Assembly (NCBI GenBank): GCA_965119685.1
Contig: OZ221971.1
Location: 1,426,001-1,490,000 of the forward strand
Length of the DNA: 64,000 bases
DNA from: Merdibacter sp965119685
GTDB lineage: Bacteria > Bacillota_I > Bacilli_A > Erysipelotrichales > Erysipelotrichaceae
Direction: 5' to 3'
The notes under the pieces were generated by a model, which had not been told where the DNA came from, did no database searches, and was given only the letters and a program-made list of their open reading frames with translations. How positions within the stretch are numbered: the stretch's first letter is position 1; each line of letters opens with the position of its first letter. A program made the translations under genes and the position numbers. This document shows, piece by piece, positions 35,146-43,691 of this stretch.

Positions 35146-36715
35146 GACGCTGAGCGGCAAACGGCGGTTGGCGCAGATCATATCGATTCTGCATAAGCAC
35201 CAGATCACCAAAGGCATCGATCCCGTGAAGCTGCGGGAGATCATTGAGGATCTGGGACCGACGTTTGTCAAGATCGGACAGCTGATGTCCTCGCGTCAGG
35301 ATATGTTTTCCAAACGCTATTGCGATGAGCTGATGAAGCTGCGCACACAGGTGACGCCGATGGAACCAGCGCTCGTCCATGAAATTTTAGAGGAGGAATA
35401 CGGCTGCGGTGTGCAGGAGCTTTTCGTGCACTTCGATGATCATGCGCTTGGTTCGGCTTCGATCGCACAGGTGCATCGGGCTTTATTGCAAAGCGGAGAA
35501 GAGGTGGTTGTCAAAGTACAGCGTCCTCATATCTACGAGCGCATGGAGCGCGATATCTCCCTGCTGCGGCGCGCGAGCAAGCTGTTGAATCTCTCCGAGG
35601 TGCTTGGCAGCGTCATCGACATCAACGTGTTGCTGGACGAGTTTTGGGAGACGGCCAAACAGGAGATGGATTTTATCAACGAAGCCAACTTCATGCAGCG
35701 TTTTTCCCGGCTCAATCGGGATGTGCGCTACATCGCGCTGCCGCAGGTACGCAAGGATATCTCCACCTCCAAGGTGCTGATCATGGAATACATCGACGGT
35801 TTTGGCATCGATGAGTATGAACGCTTGGCGCAAAATGGTTATGATTGCAAGGAAATTGCGGCTAAGCTGGCCGACCACTACATGAAACAGATCATTCAGG
35901 ACGGTTTTTTCCACGCTGATCCGCATGTCGGCAATCTGCGCATTCGCGGCGGCAAGATCGTCTGGCTTGATTTCGGTATGATGGGCGTGCTGAACGATCG
36001 CGATCGGGAGCTGATCAAGCGCGCGTTTTCAGCGATGGCGAGAAATGACATCAGCGATCTGACGGAAGTCATTCTCACGCTGGGCGTACATGAGGGAACC
36101 TATGATTATAATCGTCTTTACGACGATATGGAAAAGCTCATGGGCGCTTATATGACAAAAGATTTGCAGGAGATCGATCTGGGCAGCGCCGTACAGGAGA
36201 TTTTCACGATTGCCCATCGCCATCATATTTCCATGCCGAAAGGAATCTCGATGCTTGCCAGAGGTCTGGTCAGCGCGGAGAGCACGATTGCACTGCTTGA
36301 TCCGACGACTAACATCATCACAACGGCGATCAACTACATGGGAGAGGGACTCTTTCATGGGGAAGGATTGCAAGAGGCCTTTAAAAAGCTCTCCCGCAGT
36401 ACGTTTGATTCCCTGCAAAAGAGCGCGCGTTTACCTTCCCAGCTCTCGCAGACGCTGCATTTGATCAACAAAGGACGTCTGAAAGTCAATTTGGAGGTCA
36501 TGGACAGCTTTCAGCCGATCTATTTGATCGACAAGCTGGTGAACAAGCTGATCATGTGCATCGTGGCGGCGGCACTGCTGATCGGCTCTTCCCTGATCTG
36601 TACGACCGATATGACGCCGCAGATCTTCGGTATTCCGGCGCTTGGCTGTATCGGTTATATCGCAGCGGTGCTGATCGGTGTATGGATGCTGTTTCACACC
36701 CATGTGAAGCGTTGA
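35135..36715 (+). CDS. ABC1/AarF/UbiB-family atypical kinase
   Basis: 526 residues. The KxGQ segment FVKIGQLMSSRQD, the Ala-rich loop LGSASIAQVH in place of a glycine loop, VVVKVQRP with the Lys, and HADPHVGN and WLDFGMMG as catalytic and metal loops define the UbiB fold. Two membrane helices close the protein. Relatives are ATPases supporting lipid or quinone metabolism; an anaerobe of this type may lack ubiquinone, so the substrate is unknown. Coupled to the phasin-like gene. Confidence 0.9.
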   Translation: MKNETLSGKRRLAQIISILHKHQITKGIDPVKLREIIEDLGPTFVKIGQLMSSRQDMFSKRYCDELMKLRTQVTPMEPALVHEILEEEYGCGVQELFVHFDDHALGSASIAQVHRALLQSGEEVVVKVQRPHIYERMERDISLLRRASKLLNLSEVLGSVIDINVLLDEFWETAKQEMDFINEANFMQRFSRLNRDVRYIALPQVRKDISTSKVLIMEYIDGFGIDEYERLAQNGYDCKEIAAKLADHYMKQIIQDGFFHADPHVGNLRIRGGKIVWLDFGMMGVLNDRDRELIKRAFSAMARNDISDLTEVILTLGVHEGTYDYNRLYDDMEKLMGAYMTKDLQEIDLGSAVQEIFTIAHRHHISMPKGISMLARGLVSAESTIALLDPTTNIITTAINYMGEGLFHGEGLQEAFKKLSRSTFDSLQKSARLPSQLSQTLHLINKGRLKVNLEVMDSFQPIYLIDKLVNKLIMCIVAAALLIGSSLICTTDMTPQIFGIPALGCIGYIAAVLIGVWMLFHTHVKR

Positions 36716-36724
36716 ATATCAGCA

Positions 36725-36778
36725 GTTCCCGGTATTTCTCATGCAGTGTGTGAAAATGTCGGGAACGCTTTACTTTTT
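36725..36778 (+). terminator. Terminator after the UbiB gene
   Basis: GTTCCCG (36725-36731) pairs with CGGGAAC (36760-36766), with an inner ATTT/AAAT pairing, then a T-rich tail. Confidence 0.65.
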
Positions 36779-36796
36779 GATAAACTGAATTATAAT
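36769..36796 (+). promoter_or_regulatory. Promoter of the oleate-hydratase-like gene
   Basis: TTTACT, 16 bases, TATAAT at 36791-36796; it overlaps the terminator tail. Confidence 0.45.
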
Positions 36797-36831
36797 GTTA
36801 GCATACGCTTTGGTGATGGGAGGCGGATTTC

Positions 36832-38466
36832 ATGGATTACAAGAAGATGGCCGCAGCTTTTGCGGCAGGCGGCGCAGTGTTGGCAGCTGGCGCTGCGTAT
36901 ACGATGAAGCAGAAGAATCAAAAGCGTGCGGATGTGCATTTTACTAACGGAGGTGCCCGCCGCGTCTATATACAGGGATGTACGCTTGGTTCCTTGGCGG
37001 CGGCCGCTTATCTGATCAGGGATTATAACTTTGACGGGGAGAACATCCATATCTTTGATGATGTCCGCCATCGCCACGGCAAGAGCGATCAAGAAATGTT
37101 ACCGGTTTTAGCAAATGATCTGTGGCTGCATGAAAAGGGATACGATCAGTTTTGGGATTTATTTCGCAGCATTCCTTCTTTGCAGGAAAAGGGAGCCAGC
37201 GTGAAGGGGGAGATCGTCGCTTTTCACCGGCAGCATCCTCAATCGCCGCGATTGACGATCGTGCGCAGAGGAAAGAAACGCGTTTCGCTTGCGAAACGGG
37301 ATCGCCGTTTGCTGGAGCGTCTGATACTGAGCAAAGAGAGTAAGCTCAACAAGGTGAGCGTTCAAGATTGGTTTGGCGAAGATGCCGCATTTTTTGAAAC
37401 GGATTTCTGGGTGTGCTGCCGTTCGCTGTTTGGATTGAAAGAGCGCACGGCGATTACACAGCTGCGCGCATTGCTGCTGGAGCGGGGAGAGCAGATTGCG
37501 GGGATGATGACATTGCGGGATTGGATCACGCTTCCCGCACATCCAAACGAGACGCTGTTAGCGCCGCTGTATTCGTATCTTAAAGGGTATGGCATCCACA
37601 TTCACCACGATGTATGTGTGGAGGATGTGCTTTTTGGCGATACGTATAATCTGCGGGCGCGGACGCTGATCGTCAACGATGGTAAAAAGCGCATACAGAT
37701 CGAGCTCAATGATGATGATCTGTGTCTTTGCACGATCGCTGACAGCGCGAAGGGCGCGGTCTATGGCAAGCTTGACGAAGCGTGCGGGGAGCCCCGGCAA
37801 AAGGAAGATCTGTGGAATCGTCTCGCTTCTCATCGAAACGAGCTGAACGTGGCAGGGCGTTTGCGCTATCCTCAGGATGGCGCCCAGGGTGTGTTTCTGC
37901 TGACTTTGCAAGAGGGCGTACTGCTAAAAGAACTGCTGGGCGACAACCCTCAGATATCAAGCGATGCGATGCTGTGCTTTGCGGACACCAACTGGGGCAT
38001 TGCGCTGCATGTGCCGACACAGCCATATCTTTCCAAACAGAAAGGGATGGTGATCTGGGGCAGCGTGCTGTATCCGCATGAGTGTGGAGACGAGGTGCGC
38101 AAGCCGTTTACGCAGTGCAGCGGAAAGGAAGTGCTGCAAGAGCTGATCGCCCATCTGCACATCGAGGCAAATGCATCGCAGATCAACGCCGATCTCATCG
38201 ATGCGCAGCTTGCGCTGCTGCCTTTTGCGCAGGCGCCGAAGCTAGCTGAAAGCGAGCCGGTGTTTTTGTCGCCGCGTCTTTCCGACAGCAATTTCGCAGT
38301 GCTTTCCCCTTATCGAAAAGGGAAAGCGTGCGGATGGCTGGAACAGCAGGTGAGTGCGGCAAGAGAGGCTGTGCGCATGTTCATGGGTGAATCCAAACCT
38401 CAAGAGGAGAACGTTTCACTCTCGTCGATCACACAGGCGCTTCAATTTGTACGCCGTCTGGGGTGA
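36832..38466 (+). CDS. Degenerate, membrane-anchored oleate hydratase homologue
   Basis: 544 residues; family members have about 570-590. It begins with a hydrophobic segment (about 8-24) not usual in the family. Homology is clear: SLAAAAYLIRD (about 55), WDLFRSIPSLQ (about 108), and the late KPFTQCSGKEVLQELI. Yet the FAD-loop G-x-G is altered to GCTLGS, the GGSLDG-like segment is gone, and the position of the catalytic Glu in GGREME is Leu by alignment from WDLF. It is probably not an active fatty-acid hydratase; perhaps a lipid-binding or divergent enzyme. GGGAGG precedes the ATG. Confidence 0.75.
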   Translation: MDYKKMAAAFAAGGAVLAAGAAYTMKQKNQKRADVHFTNGGARRVYIQGCTLGSLAAAAYLIRDYNFDGENIHIFDDVRHRHGKSDQEMLPVLANDLWLHEKGYDQFWDLFRSIPSLQEKGASVKGEIVAFHRQHPQSPRLTIVRRGKKRVSLAKRDRRLLERLILSKESKLNKVSVQDWFGEDAAFFETDFWVCCRSLFGLKERTAITQLRALLLERGEQIAGMMTLRDWITLPAHPNETLLAPLYSYLKGYGIHIHHDVCVEDVLFGDTYNLRARTLIVNDGKKRIQIELNDDDLCLCTIADSAKGAVYGKLDEACGEPRQKEDLWNRLASHRNELNVAGRLRYPQDGAQGVFLLTLQEGVLLKELLGDNPQISSDAMLCFADTNWGIALHVPTQPYLSKQKGMVIWGSVLYPHECGDEVRKPFTQCSGKEVLQELIAHLHIEANASQINADLIDAQLALLPFAQAPKLAESEPVFLSPRLSDSNFAVLSPYRKGKACGWLEQQVSAAREAVRMFMGESKPQEENVSLSSITQALQFVRRLG

Positions 38467-38477
38467 AGGAAATCATT

Positions 38478-38506
38478 TTGCATTGAGTAGAAAAGTATGT
38501 TATACT
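38478..38506 (+). promoter_or_regulatory. Promoter of the BI-1 gene
   Basis: TTGCAT, 17 bases, and an extended -10 (TGT-TATACT, ending 38506). Confidence 0.6.
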
Positions 38507-38539
38507 GAAACTGCATATAATAGAATTGGAGATGATTGT

Positions 38540-39238
38540 ATGTACGAACAAGATTATCAAACTGGTTATTCGATGGAAGAAGGGATGCGCAAGCATGCGA
38601 TGCGGACATTCGGATGGATGGGCATCGGACTTCTCGTTACGGCGATCAGCGCGGCGTTCTTCTACTATTCCGGAATTTATGTGAAAGTGCTCTTTCAGCT
38701 GCGTGAGTGGGCAGTCATCCTGTCGGCGGTGCTGCAATTCGGTGTTGTCATCGCATTCAGCGCACGTTTGACGAAACGCTCGGTAACGACGACGCGCCTT
38801 TTGTTTATGGCGTATGCGCTCATCACCGGCTTTACCTTTTCGATTATCGGCTTTTTATACGATGCAAAGGCGATTATGGTCGCATTCGGCATCACGGCGG
38901 TTTACTTCGGTTCGCTGACTGTGATCGGTTATACGACGAAGATCAACCTGATGAAATTCGGCCCGTTGCTGTACATCTCTTTAATCGTGATGATTATCGC
39001 AAATCTGATCTTGGCGTTCACCGGCTCTGACAGCAGCATGATGGTGATGACGACGATCGGCCTGCTGATCTTTACCGGTTTGACTGCGTATGACGTGCAG
39101 AAGATGAAGGTGCTCTATTTGCAATGCGAGGATGAAGCGCTGCGCGAGCGTCTGTCCGTTTATTCGGCGATGGAGCTGTATTTAGACTTTATCAACATTT
39201 TCCTGTATATCTTGCGTCTGCTTGGCAACCGCGACTAA
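38540..39238 (+). CDS. Bax inhibitor-1/YetJ-family membrane protein
   Basis: 232 residues with seven membrane helices. MRTFGWMGIGLLVTA at the start, FTGLTAYDVQKMK, and SAMELYLDFINIFLYILRLLG at the end are family hallmarks. The two Asp residues in AYDVQ and LDFIN correspond to the pH-sensing pair of B. subtilis YetJ, a calcium-leak channel. The long upstream open frame is not used: GGAGATG precedes ATG 38540 and a strong promoter lies just before. Confidence 0.92.
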   Translation: MYEQDYQTGYSMEEGMRKHAMRTFGWMGIGLLVTAISAAFFYYSGIYVKVLFQLREWAVILSAVLQFGVVIAFSARLTKRSVTTTRLLFMAYALITGFTFSIIGFLYDAKAIMVAFGITAVYFGSLTVIGYTTKINLMKFGPLLYISLIVMIIANLILAFTGSDSSMMVMTTIGLLIFTGLTAYDVQKMKVLYLQCEDEALRERLSVYSAMELYLDFINIFLYILRLLGNRD

Positions 39239-39242
39239 TCGA

Positions 39243-39333
39243 AAAAAACGTCTCCTTTTGGGATGGAATCTTTAATCGTCAGATGTTAGGTCTGACTTTA
39301 GAGAGTCTCCTTATCTCGGAGGCGTTTTCTTGT
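39243..39333 (+). terminator. Composite hairpin region after the BI-1 gene
   Basis: GTCTCC (39305-39310) pairs with GGAGGC (39318-39323) before TTTTCTTGTT. The earlier ACGTCTCC (39249-39256) could instead pair with the same GGAGGCGT. GTCAGA/TCTGAC forms a hairpin between them (39278-39295). Confidence 0.55.
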
Positions 39334-39395
39334 TATAGAAGCAAAGAGCAAGTACAGCTGATGGTTTGAACCGCAAAAGCATTACGAAAACAAAG

Positions 39396-39447
39396 AGAGC
39401 GCAGGCAGGGGATTTTGGTATCCTCATGGAAGCTGCGCTCTTTTTTG
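39396..39447. terminator. Terminator between the BI-1 and TrmH genes
   Basis: AGAGCGCAG (39396-39404) pairs with CTGCGCTCT (39433-39441), then a T-run. It is usable from both strands and is probably the end of the minus-strand methylase mRNA. Confidence 0.65.
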
Positions 39448-39457
39448 CCGTTTTGTG

Positions 39458-40195
39458 TTATGATTTTGCAAGCTGTCGCTGCCGCAGGATTTCAAAAGAG
39501 ATGACGGCGGTGGCGCTCACCGCGCTTAAGGCGTTGCGCACATCGCGGCCGTAGGGAATGTAGATGTTTTGTGCGGAGGCTTGCTTGATCGCCTTGCTTA
39601 AACCGCGCATCTCCCCGCCGATGGCGATGCACAGCCGTTTGGGGAACGCATAAGCATACAGACTGACAGCGTCCTTGCGTTCTGCGCACAGCAGCGGGAT
39701 CTGCCGTGCTTGCAGCTCTTGTACGACTTCGTTTGCATCTTCATAGCAAATCCATGGCAAATACTCGCTGGCGCCTGCGCTTGTTTTGGCGATCACGGCT
39801 GCCGCCTGCTGCCAGCTGCGCTTTCGCGTGAGGACGCCCTGACAGCCGCTGGCGTAAAGCGTGCGTAAAATAGCCGCAAAATTGAAAGGGTCCTCAACCC
39901 CTTCCACCAAGGCGAAAAAGCATTCCTCCCCCAGATCGCATTGGGCGAGCGTTTGATAGCGGCGCTCTTTGCAGATACACAGCAAACCGCCGTGCGTGTG
40001 TCCCTGTGCGATCTGATCGATCACTTCCCGCGGGCAGCGGCGGATGGGTATGTTTCTCTCCAATGCCCGATGTACGATCCATAGCGTATCGCGGTCGTGT
40101 TTACGTTCATCGACGATCACTTCACTTACCTCGCGCATACCGCCCATGATGGCCGCTTTGACGGAAATATTGCCCTCAAATAAATATTGTTCCAT
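39458..40195 (-). CDS. TrmH/SpoU-family RNA 2'-O-methyltransferase
   Basis: 245 residues. The N-terminal substrate domain resembles L30e (EGNISVKAAIMGG). The SPOUT knot follows, with EDPFNFAAILRTLY (motif 1), IAIGGEMRGL (motif 2) and IYIPYGRDVRNALSAV (motif 3). Motif 3 departs from the usual SLNVSVA, so the target is uncertain; RlmB- or TrmH-like rRNA/tRNA guanosine methylation is the family activity. GAGGTAATT precedes the ATG. Confidence 0.85.
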   Translation of the reverse strand: MEQYLFEGNISVKAAIMGGMREVSEVIVDERKHDRDTLWIVHRALERNIPIRRCPREVIDQIAQGHTHGGLLCICKERRYQTLAQCDLGEECFFALVEGVEDPFNFAAILRTLYASGCQGVLTRKRSWQQAAAVIAKTSAGASEYLPWICYEDANEVVQELQARQIPLLCAERKDAVSLYAYAFPKRLCIAIGGEMRGLSKAIKQASAQNIYIPYGRDVRNALSAVSATAVISFEILRQRQLAKS

Positions 40196-40257
40196 AATTA
40201 CCTCGCATTTCGGTTTCATTATAGAGAAAAAGCAGCGCCTTCGCAAGCGCTTTTTCA

Positions 40258-40286
40258 TTGCGTAAGCAAAGCGGGGATGATACACT
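40258..40286 (+). promoter_or_regulatory. Promoter of the nitrilase-like gene
   Basis: TTGCGT, 17 bases, and an extended -10 (TGA-TACACT, ending 40286). Confidence 0.5.
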
Positions 40287-40376
40287 GGATACAGTGCCAA
40301 AGACCCCTGCTGTGTGAATGGGAACATCAGCGTATCCTTATAAAAACAGGGGCGTTAGCAGGAGAGGAAGAAAGCT

Positions 40377-41549
40377 ATGAGAATTGCAGTGGTTTCCATG
40401 CCGGTGCGGCAGGGATGTTGCGAGGAAAATTTCAAGCAGATGTGCCAATCGATCACACAGGCGTGCAGGGAGAACGCACAGCTGATCGTCTTTGCGCAAA
40501 ATGTCATCAGCGGTTATGCGCTAGGCGATCTGTGGCTGGATCAGTCCTTTTGCGAGCTGTGTGACAGCTATAATGCGCGCATTCAGGCGCTGGCGCAGGA
40601 GATCGCCATCGTTTGGGGAAATGTGCGCTACCGCGGCGGAAGGCTGTTCAATACCGCTTTTTTCGCTTACCGTGATCAGCTGGAATTGCGTGTCAAAGGA
40701 TATGACGGCGAACTGTGCAACGATGTGCGCTATTTTCAAACGATGGAGAGCGGAGAGCTGATCGAATACGGCGGGGAGCTGATCGCGCTGAACTTCCATG
40801 AAGAGTTACAGTTAGCAACCCTCAATGTCACCATCGACGCAAGTCCGCATGCCATCCTGCCCAAGGGGGCGTCACAGGTTTATGTGAACGCGGGCGGGAT
40901 TTGGATGGATGAGGAGGGGGTGCATCAGCTGAACGGACGCTGCTTCATCAGCGATCATGCCCGTATCCTGCATTTCAGCGAATATAGCGACGGCTGTTTT
41001 ATCGTCGATCATACCCAGGAAACCCCAAAGAAGTCCCTTGTGTTTGCCGATGCAGCGACGCGTATAGAAAAGCTGCTGAAGGATGCCCGCACGCAGCTGG
41101 GAGCTTTTTCCCTGCCTGCACATGACGTATCTGCACAGCGATTCGCAAAGCGCTATGCGTGCGCATGGCTGTTAGAAGAAGCGCCCCTGCGCTTTGTCCT
41201 GCATCCCTATACTTTTATGAAACAGCCGGCTTTGCTCAATGGGTTTTCCCCACAAGAGCTGCTAATGGCACAGGTGATCGATCACATTGACGATCTGGGG
41301 TTGGATGCGCTGTTCATCGCCGCTTATACGCAGACACACAGCCTTCGCGGCATTTGTTATCATGCGATGCAAGATGGGCTTGGCAGTGCGCACATACAAC
41401 GGCTGCTGCGCGATCCTGCTGCATTTGTCGACGCCTTGCTGGCGTGCATGCGTACTAATTACGCACAGCGCTTGGGGTATCGGATGAGCGGGGAGCAGGA
41501 GGTTATGCTGCGATGTGAGCTGCTTGCATACCTGCAAAAGGGAAAGTGA
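40377..41549 (+). CDS. Nitrilase-fold/NadE-glutaminase homologue, catalytic residues lost
   Basis: 390 residues. The first 240 follow the nitrilase fold of the glutaminase half of NAD synthetase: MRIAVVSMPVRQG, then LIVFAQNVISGYALGDLW (about 36-53) against the usual VVFPELxxTGYPxxDL. The catalytic Glu is Gln (FAQN), and I find no catalytic Cys in the expected NASP-like strand (VNAGGIW instead). The remaining 150 residues recall the start of the synthetase half but lack the SGGIDS loop. It is probably an inactive paralogue with a structural or regulatory role, or a decaying gene; the frame is intact. Confidence 0.65.
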   Translation: MRIAVVSMPVRQGCCEENFKQMCQSITQACRENAQLIVFAQNVISGYALGDLWLDQSFCELCDSYNARIQALAQEIAIVWGNVRYRGGRLFNTAFFAYRDQLELRVKGYDGELCNDVRYFQTMESGELIEYGGELIALNFHEELQLATLNVTIDASPHAILPKGASQVYVNAGGIWMDEEGVHQLNGRCFISDHARILHFSEYSDGCFIVDHTQETPKKSLVFADAATRIEKLLKDARTQLGAFSLPAHDVSAQRFAKRYACAWLLEEAPLRFVLHPYTFMKQPALLNGFSPQELLMAQVIDHIDDLGLDALFIAAYTQTHSLRGICYHAMQDGLGSAHIQRLLRDPAAFVDALLACMRTNYAQRLGYRMSGEQEVMLRCELLAYLQKGK

Positions 41550-41603
41550 CGATTTTGTTACAAATTGCGAGCAAAAACGATATTCTTTTCACCCTGGATG
41601 ATA

Positions 41604-41609
41604 TATAAT
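41604..41609 (+). promoter_or_regulatory. -10 box of the rubrerythrin gene
   Basis: TATAAT 25 bases before the ATG. No convincing -35 and no PerR box were found. Confidence 0.4.
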
Positions 41610-41634
41610 AGGAAGTACAGGAGGTAGTGAAGTT

Positions 41635-42174
41635 ATGAACTTGAAAGGAACAAAAACAGAACAGAATCTGATGGAGGCTTTTGCCGGCGAGAGCCAGGCG
41701 CGTAACAAGTACACATTCTATGCTTCTAAAGCGAAAAAGGATGGCTATGTACAGATTGCCAACATCTTCGAGCAGACGGCAAACAACGAAAAGGAGCATG
41801 CAAAGCTGTGGTTTAAGTATCTGCACGGCGGCGCTGTCCCTTCTACGGTGGAGAATCTGAAGGATGCCGCAGCCGGTGAAAACTATGAGTGGACGGACAT
41901 GTATGATCGCATGGCAAAGGAAGCCAAGGAAGAGGGCTTCGATGAGATCGCCGCTGCGATGCAGGGTGTGCTGGAGATCGAAAAGGCGCACGAGGCACGC
42001 TATAACGCGCTTTTGAGCAATATCGAGGACGGAACGGTGTTCGATAAGAGCGAAGAGACGCTGTGGGAGTGCTTAAACTGCGGTCATCTGCACAAGGGAA
42101 AGAGCGCTCCGGAGGTTTGCCCGGTATGCAATCATCCGCGTTCTTACTTCGAGGTACGCAAGGAGAACTACTAA
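41635..42174 (+). CDS. rbr: Rubrerythrin
   Basis: A 179-residue peroxide reductase of anaerobes. The ferritin-like diiron domain has FAGESQARNKY, NNEKEHAKLW and EIEKAHEARY ligands. The C-terminal rubredoxin-like site holds iron by WECLNCGH and EVCPVCNH. It reduces hydrogen peroxide to water using NAD(P)H-linked rubredoxin electron donors. AGGAGGT is a strong ribosome site. Monocistronic with its own terminator. Confidence 0.96.
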   Translation: MNLKGTKTEQNLMEAFAGESQARNKYTFYASKAKKDGYVQIANIFEQTANNEKEHAKLWFKYLHGGAVPSTVENLKDAAAGENYEWTDMYDRMAKEAKEEGFDEIAAAMQGVLEIEKAHEARYNALLSNIEDGTVFDKSEETLWECLNCGHLHKGKSAPEVCPVCNHPRSYFEVRKENY

Positions 42175-42185
42175 TCGAAGCAACG

Positions 42186-42214
42186 GATACGGCAATCGCC
42201 GTATCTTTTCTTTT
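42186..42214 (+). terminator. Terminator after rubrerythrin
   Basis: GATACGGC and GCCGTATC pair around AATC, followed by TTTTCTTTT. Confidence 0.85.
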
Positions 42215-42247
42215 GTCCATGCATAGACTGAAGGGGAGGAAACAAGC

Positions 42248-42532
42248 ATGGACGTGCATCGAATCGTCATCGGGGATCAGTATTACTTGCAGATCTCCTT
42301 TGGGCGCTACCCGATCTGCTGTGTGATGAATGAGCAGATGATCTTGGTCAATCAGCTGATGGCGCCGCTGGTGGAAAGCGGGGACGTGGTTCTTTGTGTC
42401 AATCAGCAGGGAGAGCGGGAACTGTGGAGGTTGCCGCTCATTGCAATCAGCGAAGCGGCAAAGCAAAGGGGTGTTGCGGTTGGGATGGAAGCGAAGGAAG
42501 CGCTGCTGCTCTTACAAAAAGAGGAAGATTAG
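42248..42532 (+). CDS. Hypothetical protein before yunB
   Basis: 94 residues, probably beta-rich at first (IVIGDQYYLQISFGRYPI) then helical (ISEAAKQRGVAVGMEAKEALLLLQ). No domain is recognised. GGGGAGGAAAC precedes the ATG, and the frame overlaps the yunB start region, so it is likely co-transcribed with yunB. A sporulation link is only contextual. Confidence 0.6.
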   Translation: MDVHRIVIGDQYYLQISFGRYPICCVMNEQMILVNQLMAPLVESGDVVLCVNQQGERELWRLPLIAISEAAKQRGVAVGMEAKEALLLLQKEED

Positions 42533-43223
42533 GCGCAGATTTCTTCTGGCGGGGATACTCAGCGCACTGCTCGCGCTGGCAGGGGTGCGTGCGTTCAACA
42601 GCTGGATCGAGCCGCAGTTACAGGTGGTCGCCCGCCAGCAAAGCAGCATAGCGCTCAACAACATCGTCACCCGCATCATCTCCTCCATGTCCTATGACAG
42701 CGCGTCGCTCATTCATATCGAACGTGATGCGCAGGGCTATATCACGACGTTTCAGGTGGATACCGCTGCCCTCAATCAGCTGCTTTATGAGATGTTAGTC
42801 ACCGTTGATGCCTCTTTGGAGGCGGCGCAGGAGGGAAAAGCGGACCCGACACTGGATCAGACGCTGTATGAAAACGGCGTAATCTATCAGCTGCCGCTAG
42901 GTTATCTCACACATCTGCCGTTTTTGAGCAGCATGGGTCCTAAGCTGGATCTGCGCTTTCGCATGATGAACGATGTCAGCGGCTACTTTCAGCTGAATTG
43001 CGAGCCTTATGGGCTCAACAATACATTGGTGGAGCTGAATTTAGTCATCGAGCTGAAGGCGGAGGTGCTGACGGTGCTCTCCATTACCGAGTATGCGCAT
43101 ACCATCGAGCTGCCGATCGTGATGGAAATCATTCACGGGCAGGTTCCGCAAGCATATCAGAGCTGGACGTCGCCTTCCTTGCAAAGCAAAGCGGAAGGGG
43201 AGAGGACAGACACATTTGCGTGA
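42480..43223 (+). CDS. yunB: Sporulation protein YunB
   Basis: About 247 residues. A basic N-terminus and one membrane helix (AGILSALLALAGVRAF) are followed by the YunB domain: SIALNNIVTRII, VDTAALNQLLYEM, YQLPLGYL, MGPKLDLRF and the late EIIHGQVPQAY. In B. subtilis YunB is a sigma-E-dependent sporulation protein of unknown biochemistry. No ATG fits: I chose TTG 42480, about eight bases after AAAGGGG, with GTG 42471 as an alternative. It overlaps the upstream gene by 53 bases in another frame. Confidence 0.75.
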   Translation: MGWKRRKRCCSYKKRKIRRRFLLAGILSALLALAGVRAFNSWIEPQLQVVARQQSSIALNNIVTRIISSMSYDSASLIHIERDAQGYITTFQVDTAALNQLLYEMLVTVDASLEAAQEGKADPTLDQTLYENGVIYQLPLGYLTHLPFLSSMGPKLDLRFRMMNDVSGYFQLNCEPYGLNNTLVELNLVIELKAEVLTVLSITEYAHTIELPIVMEIIHGQVPQAYQSWTSPSLQSKAEGERTDTFA

Positions 43224-43238
43224 AAATGAAAAAAACTA

Positions 43239-43266
43239 TTGCATTTTTACGTAAATAGGATATAAT
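43239..43266 (+). promoter_or_regulatory. Promoter of the tRNA-Leu/tRNA-Cys pair
   Basis: TTGCAT, 16 bases, TATAAT at 43261-43266. Confidence 0.65.
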
Positions 43267-43287
43267 AAAACAGCAGCGTGAACGAGC

Positions 43288-43374
43288 GGGGTCATGGCGG
43301 AATAGGCAGACGCAACGGACTTAAAATCCGTTGGGAGAAATCCCGTGTGGGTTCAAGTCCCACTGTCCCCACCA
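43288..43374 (+). tRNA. tRNA-Leu (TAA)
   Basis: An 87-nt class II tRNA with long variable arm (TGGGAGAAATCCCG). The anticodon TAA is at 43322-43324, the T-arm is GTGGGTTCAAGTCCCAC, and CCA is encoded. The acceptor GGGGTCA/TGTCCCC has one T-T mismatch at the fifth pair. Confidence 0.93.
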
Positions 43375-43393
43375 TTTCTGCTCTGAGAATAAC

Positions 43394-43467
43394 GGTTCCG
43401 TAGCCAAGTGGTAAGGCAATAGACTGCAACTCTGTGATCACCGGTTCAAATCCGGTCGGAACCTCCA
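43394..43467 (+). tRNA. tRNA-Cys (GCA)
   Basis: 74 nt; acceptor GGTTCCG/CGGAACC, anticodon GCA at 43426-43428, U73 discriminator typical of Cys, and encoded CCA. It follows tRNA-Leu by 19 bases in the same transcript. Confidence 0.95.
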
Positions 43468-43477
43468 GATGAATGAA

Positions 43478-43507
43478 AACAGATCGATGCGATGATCTGT
43501 TTTTTTC
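43478..43507 (+). terminator. Terminator after the tRNA pair
   Basis: AACAGATC pairs with GATCTGTT across eight bases, followed by a T-run. Confidence 0.8.
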
Positions 43508-43639
43508 TATTGTATAGGCAACCATCAATCATCAAGGCAAAGCGATGAGCAGGGGCGCGCATAGGGAAGACGCGTGCCGCCCGCGCGTTATTTTGTTTTT
43601 TTGGGCGAAGGTCTTTCAGGGAAGAAGCGTAAAAAGAAA

Positions 43640-43668
43640 TTGATACCGACAACAGAATTTGATACCAT
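43640..43668 (+). promoter_or_regulatory. priA promoter
   Basis: TTGATA, 17 bases, TACCAT at 43663-43668. Confidence 0.4.
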
Positions 43669-43691
43669 GATAACAAGTGAGGTGAGTGCGC

